A stretch of DNA of 29,843 nt. Source: JAGXQV01 sp964451375 (GTDB lineage: Bacteria > Pseudomonadota > Gammaproteobacteria > Burkholderiales > Sulfuricellaceae). Of the stretch, positions 13,557 through 20,645 are shown piece by piece (the stretch's first letter is position 1; each line of letters opens with the position of its first letter). The stretch covers positions 1-29,843 of the forward strand of contig CAYVIN010000048.1 in assembly GCA_964451375.1 (NCBI GenBank), in the 5' to 3' direction. The notes under the pieces were generated by a model that searched no databases, was not told where the DNA came from, and saw only the letters and a list, made by a program, of their open reading frames with translations. A program made the position numbers and the translations under genes.

Positions 13557-15266
13557 TCAGCGTACCGGGCGTTCGTCGCGCTTGCCGGTGAACCATTTCC
13601 ACACCAGCCCGCCGGGGCGCTCTTCGCCGGTGACCAGATAGTTGTAGACGTTGTGGTTGCGGGCTATCCACTCGACCTGATACTGCGTGCCGAAACGCCC
13701 GCACATCAACAGTTGGTCGTGTTTTTCCAGGACATCGCCGTCGTCGGGCAGGAGCTTGATCTCATCGTTGCGACGGATCAGCAGGGCCAGACAATCGAGG
13801 CGCTCGTCGCGATTGCGCGGCGAACGGTAGAGGTCGCCGACCACAGTGCGGTGGCCGCGGGCGATGCCTGCGTAGAGCGCCGCACCTTGCGCGGGATTGA
13901 TTTCGAGCAGCCATGTTTCCGGCACTTCGCTGCCGGTCAGCCCGCCGATGCGGCTCACCAGTTGATTGGCCCAATCGTTGCCCTGGCGCGCCGCCAGGCG
14001 CAGGAATTCGGGAAGTAGCGGGGTGGTGGTGAAAGCGAAAATCTTGTTGGCCACCACGTTGCCGCGCTGCATGGTGAGATCAAGGCGCGCCGCGCGAAAC
14101 AGCGCATCGTTGTGATGGAGGTTCTGGCGGCCCACGGTGAACAGCTTATGGTTGAGTTGACGCGCCGCCATGATGATGGACAGATTGAGCGCATCGTCGT
14201 TGCTTCCGGCGACGATGCCCACCGCGTCTTCGATGTGTGCCTCGCGCAGGGTATCGGGGTCGCTGCCCTGCCCCGCGATCACCCCCGGCGGACAGCCGGT
14301 GTCAGTGGGATTGGCCTCGATCACCGTGACCGCGATGCCCTCAGCGACCAGACGGTTGTACACCGCCTTGCCGAAACGTCCGAAGCTTACCAGTATCCAC
14401 CGCCCGCTAGGCGGGAACAGAGGTTCGTGTAAAGGTTCGTGGGGAACTGCGGTCATCCAGTCGTAGAGCAGAAACAGGCCGGGCGAGTGAACCGCCAGAG
14501 CCAGCCGCCCGGCAAAGGTGTCGAAGGAGTTGATGATCAGATTGACGCCGAAGGACTGGAGTTGGTCCTCGGTGTGGGCCTGATCGGCACAGGCCACGGT
14601 GGGCAGTTCGGGATGGAGCAGCTTGGCGGTGATGGCGATGCGCAGGTTGACCTCATCGCTGTCGGTCACTGCCAGCACCCCCACGCAATGTTTGTGGAGC
14701 AGCCCGGCATTAACCAGATTTTCGGGAATCGCCGCGTCGCCCGCGTAGCCCGGCGTCTGAACCGGCAGGTCGTCGAGTTCGAGGGCGACGATGCGGTTGA
14801 TGTCCTTGTCGATCACCACCGTGCGGTCGCCCGCCTCGGCGAAGGCGCGCACCAGCAAGCGCCCGGTGTCGCCGTAACCGCAAATCAGATAAAACGGCTC
14901 GGCAGTGCGCCGGATAGCGCGGCGGAAGGCGTTTTCCCGGGATATCGCCTGAAACGCAGGGTCTTGCACCACCGCCAGCGCCGCGCCGATACCGTACAAC
15001 CACGCGATCACGGTGGCATACATGCTGACGATGGCCCACAGGCGTTGGGCATCGGTGAAGGGGTAGGGGATTTCGCCAAAGCCGATGGTGGTGCCCATGT
15101 AACTGACGAAATAGAAAGCGTGGAAAAAGCCCATTTGCCACACGTTACCCTTGTCGTCCTGACCGGGAATCATCACGAAACCCAGGATCGAGATGGCGTA
15201 CACCACCACCAGCACGATCAGCGGAACGTGGATGCGCCGCAGCAGGACGTAGATGACGTTGTTCAC
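13557..15266 (-). CDS. Two-TM potassium channel with tandem RCK (TrkA-N) domains
   Basis: A 569-residue inner-membrane protein. TM1 spans about residues 14-34, a pore helix leads to the selectivity filter TTIGFGE (59-65), and TM2 spans about 76-100. Two cytoplasmic Rossmann domains follow: RCK1 with GYGDTG (130-135) and an acidic VVIDKD strand end, and RCK2 with SFGRFGKAV, in which the first Gly of GxGxxG is Ser. The layout resembles MthK/Kch-type channels gated by nucleotides or Ca2+. The GTG at 15266 is preferred to the upstream in-frame ATG at 15422: GAGG lies nine bases before it, just after the stop of the previous gene, and the extra 52 residues would be Arg-rich and overlap that gene. 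It forms an operon with the 4-TM protein before it and the cyclase after it. Confidence 0.88.
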   Translation of the reverse strand: MNNVIYVLLRRIHVPLIVLVVVYAISILGFVMIPGQDDKGNVWQMGFFHAFYFVSYMGTTIGFGEIPYPFTDAQRLWAIVSMYATVIAWLYGIGAALAVVQDPAFQAISRENAFRRAIRRTAEPFYLICGYGDTGRLLVRAFAEAGDRTVVIDKDINRIVALELDDLPVQTPGYAGDAAIPENLVNAGLLHKHCVGVLAVTDSDEVNLRIAITAKLLHPELPTVACADQAHTEDQLQSFGVNLIINSFDTFAGRLALAVHSPGLFLLYDWMTAVPHEPLHEPLFPPSGRWILVSFGRFGKAVYNRLVAEGIAVTVIEANPTDTGCPPGVIAGQGSDPDTLREAHIEDAVGIVAGSNDDALNLSIIMAARQLNHKLFTVGRQNLHHNDALFRAARLDLTMQRGNVVANKIFAFTTTPLLPEFLRLAARQGNDWANQLVSRIGGLTGSEVPETWLLEINPAQGAALYAGIARGHRTVVGDLYRSPRNRDERLDCLALLIRRNDEIKLLPDDGDVLEKHDQLLMCGRFGTQYQVEWIARNHNVYNYLVTGEERPGGLVWKWFTGKRDERPVR

Positions 15267-15277
15267 CGCCTGCCGCC

Positions 15278-15661
15278 TCAGCGCCGCACGGCCATGGTCT
15301 CGGCGACCAGCAAAATCACCGAAGTGACGTTGGCGAGCAACGCCCCGCCCGACAGCGAGACGATGGTCGCCATCAGGTGCGGGGTCATGCCGCCGGGCAC
15401 GACGTGTTCGGCATACCCCCACACCGCCGCCCCGGCAATCAGTTGCAGGTCGGCAACCAGGCTGGTGGCGAGCAGCACCGCGCCGAGGTGGGTGCGGTCG
15501 CCGAACTTGAGGATGGTGGCGATCAGGCTCACCACGATGGCGGCGAACAACTCATAAGCGCTGTGATGTACCGGGTTGTCGAGTTCCCCGAGAAAAAAGC
15601 CGAAATTGAGGGTCAACGCCAGTACGATGAAAAACGCAAAAATAACTTTCTCCAGGTTCAT
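15278..15661 (-). CDS. Conserved four-TM small membrane protein next to the K+ channel
   Basis: A 127-residue, very hydrophobic protein with four likely TM helices (about 5-24, 36-52, 61-80 and 95-122). A conserved-looking stretch reads LNFGFFLGELDNPVHHSAYE near 17-37, and LLATSLVADLQL lies near 63-74. I recall similar short proteins grouped as a domain of unknown function (possibly DUF6394), but I cannot confirm this. AAGGAG at 15667-15672 is five bases before the ATG. It ends 11 bases before the channel GTG, so an accessory subunit of the channel or a helper in its assembly is possible. No enzymatic motif is visible. Confidence 0.8.
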   Translation of the reverse strand: MNLEKVIFAFFIVLALTLNFGFFLGELDNPVHHSAYELFAAIVVSLIATILKFGDRTHLGAVLLATSLVADLQLIAGAAVWGYAEHVVPGGMTPHLMATIVSLSGGALLANVTSVILLVAETMAVRR

Positions 15662-15731
15662 GAATGCTCCTTGCAGGGGACGGGTGAAACTTCAGTCTAG
15701 CGCATGACAGGGGCGCCGTAACTGTCCAAGC

Positions 15732-15770
15732 GACGCGGGTTTTAACGGCATCCCCGTGAAAACCCGCGTC
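15732..15770. terminator. 12-bp perfect stem-loop in the CHAT / 4-TM protein gap
   Basis: GACGCGGGTTTT (15732-15743) pairs perfectly with AAAACCCGCGTC (15759-15770) around a 15-base loop. It lies in the 219-base gap downstream of the CHAT gene and upstream of the 4-TM protein gene. It could act as a terminator or RNA stability element that separates two minus-strand transcription units. Confidence 0.5.
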
Positions 15771-15863
15771 CCTGGCCGATCTTCAGCGATGTCGCCGTCC
15801 GGCGGGCGTTACCGTGATAGTGACTGCTAACCTATGCGCCTCTGCCCGGATTGCGCTGTTCTC

Positions 15864-15901
15864 CTGACCGGGATGCGCTTTCAGAGCGCGCTCCCGGTCA
15901 G
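15864..15901. repeat. Palindrome spanning the stop codon of the CHAT gene
   Basis: CTGACCGGGA (15864-15873) pairs perfectly with TCCCGGTCAG (15892-15901), and the interior GCGCT and AGCGC can pair too. The stop codon (15881-15883) lies inside the hairpin. No T-run follows on the minus strand. It may slow ribosomes at termination or protect the mRNA 3' end. Confidence 0.5.
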
Positions 15902-18193
15902 ATAAAAGGCCGCCCAGAAATACGGGTGGGGAAATTTCTTCTTGGTGGCGAGCTGCGCCTGACGCAGCGCGTCGCGTTTGTTGATTTTTTTCAGATTGGC
16001 GTAGAAACCGGTCATTAACTCCGAGGTGGCGAGGTCATCCACTTTCCACAGGCTGGCCACCACGCTGCTGCTGCCGGCGTAGAGAAAGCCCCGCGTCAGC
16101 CCGACCACGTCGTCGCCGCTGGCGATTTTCCCCAGGCCGGTTTCGCAGGCGCTCAAGGTCACCAAATCGGCGTTGAGACGCAGCGTGTAGAGTTTGGATA
16201 CGGTCAACATGCCGTCATTGTCGGCGTCCCTGGCGAGCAGCAGCGCCGAGTTGAGCGGCGTTGCGGACTCGAACTCGCCGTGGGAGGCGATGTGGATATA
16301 GCTGAAGTCCGCCGCGTTTTGCTTGAATAGCGTTTCGGTCGCCTTGCCGCGCACCAGCAGGGTGGCCTTGGTGGCGCGCCGGGCGATGTCTTCGGCCTCG
16401 ATCTGCGCGTTCGGCAGGTCGAGGCGCGGGTCGCCCAGGTCGGGATTGCCCAGAACCAGGATGGCGTCGGTTTTTCCCGGCATGGGCCGGATGAATTTCA
16501 ATACGCTGGCGCTGGGCAGCGAGCGTAGCGCAAAGCGGTCGATCAGGTAGGCCGTGCCGTCGTGCAGCGCGGTGAAGGGGAGGTAATGCAGCGCGCCGTG
16601 CGGGACGATGAGCAGATTGTTGCGGGTGAGGGATTTTTCCAGCGGACGAATCAGTCGGTCGAACAGCCCCTGCCCAAGCGCCAGGGCGCGTTCCTCGCGT
16701 TTCTCGATGGCCTCGCGGAAACTGCGGATTTGCTCTTCCAGGCCTTTCTTGTCGAGCTTGGTTGATTGCAGGCCGTCGCTGGTGAGGATAAAAGCGTAAA
16801 ACTCGTCGCCCTGGTAATAAAACTGGAGCACCGCTTCGTCGGCGGGCACCAGCGCCTGGATGTGTTTCAACTGCATGGAAGTGACGGTGACCAGCGAAGC
16901 CAGTTCGGGGGCCACGCTTTGCAGTTTTTCGGCAGCCTTGGTTTTGACCACCAGATTACGTTGCCGCGATTCCGCGCCGTTGGAATCCACCGGCACTTGC
17001 ATTCGCGCGTCCACGTCGGCGCTGTTGTAGCTGGCCAGCAGTTGCCGCGCCTCTTCCGAAGCTGCCGCCGGCGCGGCGAATTCCTGGCGCGCTGCAAGCA
17101 AATCGACCAACGCGCGCGCTTTGGAGCGTTCGATATATTCGAGCGCCTCGGCCTGCCGAGCGGCGCGATACAGGGCGCTGATGATGCGTCCGTAGACTTC
17201 CTGTTTGTCGCCGACGAAACCGATTTTGTTGGCCTCGGTGTTGATCGAGGAACGCTGGCTTTCGATCACGTCGATGGCTTTGGCGTAGTGGCCTATCGCA
17301 TCGTTCAGGTTGTTGTCCTGCTCGGCGATTTGCCCCCGGTCAGACAACATCAGCCAGTAGATTTCACCGTTTTCCTTGAGTTGCGGCACTTGCAGAAGGC
17401 GGTCATAGCCCTCTTTGGCTTCCGCCAGACGCCCCATTCCAAATAACGCCTTGTTGAGCATGAAACCGCGCGGAAGCTCCTGCCATACCCAGTTGCTGCG
17501 CCCGCTGAGCAGCGCGCCGCTGACCAGATTGTCGAGGAAAGCCCGCAGCGCAAAAGTCTTGTCCCCGCTGATGGCGGCATGGGTTTTTTCGTAGTTGCCC
17601 AGCGCCATGTAAACCCGCGCCACCCCCATCGCCTTGACTGAGGCGTAGTCGCCGTAAAGCGGCCAGGAGGTGTTGACCTTTTCCACTTGTTGGGCGAATT
17701 TCTCGCCATTGGCGCGATCGCCGCTCAGGGTGTGGGAAAGGGAAATCACCGCCAGGCTGTTAACCTCGATGTCCTTGAAATCGCTGTCCTCGCGTTTGTA
17801 CCAGTCCAGGGTTTTATTGGCCTCAGTGATGGCCTGCGCATACTGGCCGAGTTCCAGGTAGGCGTCGGCGCGCAGGGTATGCAGCGCGGGCGTCACATCG
17901 TCGAGGCCGAACAGGCGGGTGCGTTTGTCGCGCCCTTTGCTGGCGGTTTCGAGCTTGTCCAGACAGGGCAGCAACTTGTTGTAACGTTTGATTTTGGAAT
18001 AGGCGTAACACAGGGCGTGCCAGTCGGCGGTTTTCATGGGAGCCTTGTCGAGGTCGGCTTCCATGCGCTGGCTGAGTTCCTCGTATTTGCCGGCGGCGGC
18101 CAGTTCAAACTGTTCGTTGCCGCTGATGGCGTGGGCGTTAGCCGTCGCCAGAAGGAAGCCGGCGCAGGTGAGCCAATATCCAACCCTGTTCAT
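15881..18193 (-). CDS. Secreted TPR-CHAT caspase-like protease
   Basis: A 770-residue protein with a signal peptide (MNRVGYWLTCAGFLLATANAHA, cleavage near 22). Residues about 30-350 are helical TPR-like repeats (HTLRADAYLELGQYAQAITE and YAKAIDVIE), followed by a linker helix region and a C-terminal CHAT domain (about 480-770). The caspase-like dyad is present: His638 in IHIASHGEF and Cys683 in LSACETGLG. FYLTG at the very end is also typical of CHAT proteins. The likely role is proteolysis or protein interaction in the periplasm or outside the cell; substrates are unknown. The ATG at 18193 has GGAGGG seven bases upstream. A terminator lies just before that site, so the CHAT gene gets read-through from the upstream barrel gene at best. 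Confidence 0.9.
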   Translation of the reverse strand: MNRVGYWLTCAGFLLATANAHAISGNEQFELAAAGKYEELSQRMEADLDKAPMKTADWHALCYAYSKIKRYNKLLPCLDKLETASKGRDKRTRLFGLDDVTPALHTLRADAYLELGQYAQAITEANKTLDWYKREDSDFKDIEVNSLAVISLSHTLSGDRANGEKFAQQVEKVNTSWPLYGDYASVKAMGVARVYMALGNYEKTHAAISGDKTFALRAFLDNLVSGALLSGRSNWVWQELPRGFMLNKALFGMGRLAEAKEGYDRLLQVPQLKENGEIYWLMLSDRGQIAEQDNNLNDAIGHYAKAIDVIESQRSSINTEANKIGFVGDKQEVYGRIISALYRAARQAEALEYIERSKARALVDLLAARQEFAAPAAASEEARQLLASYNSADVDARMQVPVDSNGAESRQRNLVVKTKAAEKLQSVAPELASLVTVTSMQLKHIQALVPADEAVLQFYYQGDEFYAFILTSDGLQSTKLDKKGLEEQIRSFREAIEKREERALALGQGLFDRLIRPLEKSLTRNNLLIVPHGALHYLPFTALHDGTAYLIDRFALRSLPSASVLKFIRPMPGKTDAILVLGNPDLGDPRLDLPNAQIEAEDIARRATKATLLVRGKATETLFKQNAADFSYIHIASHGEFESATPLNSALLLARDADNDGMLTVSKLYTLRLNADLVTLSACETGLGKIASGDDVVGLTRGFLYAGSSSVVASLWKVDDLATSELMTGFYANLKKINKRDALRQAQLATKKKFPHPYFWAAFYLTGSAL

Positions 18194-18206
18194 GATTATT
18201 CCCTCC

Positions 18207-18232
18207 AAAAAAAAGCGGGCGCTAGGCCCGCT
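18207..18232 (-). terminator. Intrinsic terminator after the outer-membrane barrel gene
   Basis: On the minus strand AGCGGGC (18232-18226) pairs with GCCCGCT (18220-18214) around five bases and runs into eight T (18214-18207). The T-tract touches the CHAT gene's ribosome binding site. This would reduce CHAT expression relative to the barrel protein. Confidence 0.85.
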
Positions 18233-18260
18233 CTCCCATGATTGCCGAAAATGGCTCCGC

Positions 18261-19469
18261 TTAGAACCAGTAGCCGAGGTTCGCGGTGAACCCCTTGGCC
18301 TTGTCCGAAGTCAGGTAGGAAACCCCTCCGCGCAAATAGCTGCGGCTGCTATTTGCGCTTTTGTTGGTGCCGACGGTCACGCCGATTTCATCGTAGCCCT
18401 TGATGTAGAGCGCGTCGCCGGTAAAGCGGGTGTCGATCAGCGAATATTCGATGGACATACCCTTGCCGAAAATATCGGTGGGTTGGGACAACATCACGCC
18501 ATTGCGGAAGATGGTGTTCTTGATGCCCGGATCAAAGGAGTAGTCGCCGGAACTGAGCTTCAGGGTTTGATAGTAGCCGACCATGTTGCCAATGGCGAGG
18601 TCGAACTTGTCAAGGTTGATGACGTAGCTGGAAGTCAGCGACGCAGAGACGATCTGCCCAACCGAACCCAGGTCGGTGGAGCCGGTCACGGCGTAGCCGA
18701 CTGACGGGGTCAGCGCCCAGGCGTCGTTCATCGGCATCCGGTAAGCCACACCCAGGTTGCCGCTGTACACCTTTGCACCTTCCACCGTGGTGTAGGTGAG
18801 CGGGGCGCTGATGGTCAACTGGCGGCGCGGGTCGAGATCGTTACGCACCGTATAGGACAGCGGGATGGTGTAGCTGTCGCTCTTGCGGCCATCCATGTCG
18901 TAGGAGCCGAAACGCAGACCCAGGCCGAGCAGGTTGGGGGTGCTGGCGGTTTGCGGGGCCTTGATGTTGGATGCGTGGGAAGTGAAGTTCTTGTCGAAGT
19001 CGCTGGCCACTGTCTGGGACTGCAAGCTGTTGGGGTTCCCGGCAATCGGGTCGGTGGGAGAGACTTCTGCGAGTTTCTTCATGATGCGGTTGAGTACGTC
19101 ACCGCCGTTTTTCTTGAAGAAATCCTTGAGTTGTTCCTGGCTCTGGTCGCGAGTCGCACCAGTAAAGGTGCGGGTTTCGCCGATGCTGGGGATGTCCAGC
19201 TTGAGGGTGGTTGAATTGGCGGCATACGCCAGATTCAGGCCCAGACCGCGATAGTCGAGATTGACGCTGGCGGCGCTGGTGGAAGTGTAGCCGGGCAGGC
19301 GGGCCTTGATAGCCGCTTCCTTGGTGGAATCGAAACTGTCCATTGCTACGCTGAAATTCTGGCTGGTGGTCGCGCCGTTGACGGTGGTCGTAACCTTGAA
19401 CATGTCTGCCGCCAGGGCGGATTGACAGAACGCCAGGGTTAAAGCCGAAGCGAGTATTTTTTTGTACAT
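18261..19469 (-). CDS. Outer-membrane beta-barrel protein with a soluble N-terminal domain
   Basis: A 402-residue protein with a clear signal peptide (MYKKILASALTLAFCQSALA, cleavage about 20/21). The first approximately 150 mature residues look soluble, partly beta (FKVTTTVNGATTSQNFSVAM) and partly helical (EQLKDFFKKNGGDVLNRI). From about residue 175 alternating amphipathic strands appear (LLGLGLRFGSYDMDG, then GNLGVAYRMP, ALTPSVGYAV) and the chain ends in GFTANLGYWF, with a terminal Phe as expected for a BAM substrate. I cannot name the family. GGAG lies about ten bases before the ATG at 19469. The strong terminator after the gene suggests it is made in larger amounts than the CHAT protein that follows. 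Confidence 0.75.
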   Translation of the reverse strand: MYKKILASALTLAFCQSALAADMFKVTTTVNGATTSQNFSVAMDSFDSTKEAAIKARLPGYTSTSAASVNLDYRGLGLNLAYAANSTTLKLDIPSIGETRTFTGATRDQSQEQLKDFFKKNGGDVLNRIMKKLAEVSPTDPIAGNPNSLQSQTVASDFDKNFTSHASNIKAPQTASTPNLLGLGLRFGSYDMDGRKSDSYTIPLSYTVRNDLDPRRQLTISAPLTYTTVEGAKVYSGNLGVAYRMPMNDAWALTPSVGYAVTGSTDLGSVGQIVSASLTSSYVINLDKFDLAIGNMVGYYQTLKLSSGDYSFDPGIKNTIFRNGVMLSQPTDIFGKGMSIEYSLIDTRFTGDALYIKGYDEIGVTVGTNKSANSSRSYLRGGVSYLTSDKAKGFTANLGYWF

Positions 19470-19559
19470 GATGAGAGAACTCCGAAAAATTAAAGTTGGA
19501 AATGCGCCGGAAATTGGGACGACTTTGACGAAACGTCGTTCTATATTTCATTTCCTAAC

Positions 19560-19589
19560 ATCATATTACGGTCATGTTTTATCAACCAA
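19560..19589 (-). promoter_or_regulatory. Candidate promoter for the barrel gene
   Basis: On the minus strand TTGGTT (19589-19584), an 18-base spacer and TATGAT (19565-19560) fit a sigma-70 promoter with a good -10 and a weak -35. It lies in the AT-richer gap 19470-19750 shared with the divergent cheX-like gene. A short palindrome, GACGAAACGTC (19527-19537), lies downstream in the leader and could be an operator. Confidence 0.35.
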
Positions 19590-19650
19590 GATTAACTAGG
19601 TGATTCATCTACGCATTGCTAGGGTATGTTGCTCAAAACCAACACTGGTG

Positions 19651-19677
19651 TAAAGTTGACTCACGAACCCTCTTTAA
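19651..19677 (+). promoter_or_regulatory. Candidate flagellar-sigma-like promoter for the cheX-REC-DGC genes
   Basis: TAAAGTTG (19651-19658) matches seven of eight bases of the FliA -35 pattern. Eleven bases later CTCTTTAA (19670-19677) matches only four of eight of the -10. A sigma-70 -35-like TTGACA (19678-19683) lacks a partner. The call is weak and rests partly on the chemotaxis-like gene content. Confidence 0.2.
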
Positions 19678-19750
19678 TTGACAATTACCGGATATCTCGC
19701 CGGAACAGTCCGACGGCTAGTTGGCTGATTCAATCAAATCCATCTTCCCC

Positions 19751-20278
19751 ATGAACCAGGGCGCGCCCTTTATCCTCCAGGTATTAACCGAGTGCGCACA
19801 ACGCATTCTCCGGGAGGAATTTTCCCTGGTCGGTGCGCCGCTGCTGTTGAGTCCGGCCCTCATCGCACAGCAACAGTCCGGCTACGTCACCGTGTTTATC
19901 GAGTTGGAATCCGCGCAACCCCTGACGTTTGCGCTGAGCATGGAGCGCCCGCTGATTGAGCGGATCAGCCATACCTATACTAGGGAACTCGGGCTCGCAG
20001 AGAGTGAGTTGGGCGGATATCTGGAAAATAGCGCGGCGGATATTGCGAATATCATTGTTGGGAATGCGACAGCCGATTTGGGGATAACCGGGCGGGCGGT
20101 TCCCATCTCGTCGCCAATCGTTGTGACAGGAGCAACAAAAATCAGTCTACCGAAAAAAGGTGTGCTTCTTGCTTCCAGTATTGAAACGGAGTGCGGCAAG
20201 CTCGTCATTTATTGTATTGGACTCCACTCATGTATCGAAACCAACTGTGCCGGAGATATCACTCATGAAGCGTCTTGA
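19751..20278 (+). CDS. CheX-like chemotaxis phosphatase
   Basis: A 175-residue cytoplasmic protein of the CheC/CheX/FliY fold, which dephosphorylates CheY-type receivers. The diagnostic region is YLENSAADIANIIVGNA (residues 90-106), the helix that carries the catalytic ExxN motif; here Asp97 takes the place of Glu and Asn100 is kept. A proline 22 positions later (SSP) agrees with the family spacing. The ATG at 19751 is chosen, but a TTG at 19721 just after an in-frame stop would add ten residues, and neither has a clear ribosome binding site. The gene overlaps the next, a single-domain response regulator, by 14 bases, so that receiver is the natural target. The C-terminus contains four Cys residues. 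Confidence 0.75.
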   Translation: MNQGAPFILQVLTECAQRILREEFSLVGAPLLLSPALIAQQQSGYVTVFIELESAQPLTFALSMERPLIERISHTYTRELGLAESELGGYLENSAADIANIIVGNATADLGITGRAVPISSPIVVTGATKISLPKKGVLLASSIETECGKLVIYCIGLHSCIETNCAGDITHEAS

Positions 20279-20645
20279 AATCATGATCGTCGATGATTCG
20301 GCGCTCACCAGCAAGAAACTTCAGAAAATCCTGGAAGACGCCGGCCATCGGGTGATCAAGGTCTGCAACAGCGGGCGGGAAGCGGTGGAATCCTACCCCT
20401 CGGTGCGCCCCGACCTGACCACCATGGATATCACCATGCCCGACATGAACGGCCTCGACGCGACCCGCGCAATTCTGGCGCTGGCGCCGGACGCATTGTT
20501 GATCGTCGTCACCGCGCATGGACAGGAACAAATGGTGGTGGAAGCCATCGAAGCCGGCGCGAAAGGGTATCTACTGAAGCCGATTCGCCCCGAAGCCTTG
20601 TGCGAAACCGTTGAAAAGGTCTGGAACAAATATGGCAGAGCCTAA
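20265..20645 (+). CDS. Single-domain CheY-like response regulator
   Basis: A 126-residue protein made up only of a receiver domain. The acidic pocket is Asp10 and Asp11 (IMIVDDSA), the phosphoacceptor is Asp55 (TMDITMPDMNG), and the switch residues are Thr83 (VVTAHG) and Lys105 (LLKPI). There is no output domain, so it must act by protein contact or as a phosphate shuttle. GGAGA at 20252-20256 lies eight bases before the ATG, inside the end of the cheX-like gene. The 3' end overlaps the diguanylate cyclase start by 14 bases. Likely partners by position are the CheX-like phosphatase and the HPt/CheA-like kinase that converges on this operon. Confidence 0.93.
   Translation: MKRLEIMIVDDSALTSKKLQKILEDAGHRVIKVCNSGREAVESYPSVRPDLTTMDITMPDMNGLDATRAILALAPDALLIVVTAHGQEQMVVEAIEAGAKGYLLKPIRPEALCETVEKVWNKYGRA

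Noticed and set aside
15267..15422. N-terminal extension of the K+ channel to an upstream ATG
   Set aside because: The added 52 residues are Arg-rich and overlap the 4-TM protein; the GTG at 15266 has a good site and begins just before TM1.
14439..15557. 372-codon plus-strand frame opposite the K+ channel
   Set aside because: It is a shadow of the channel and 4-TM genes, whose motifs and ribosome binding sites are clear; the product is low complexity and His/Asp-rich.
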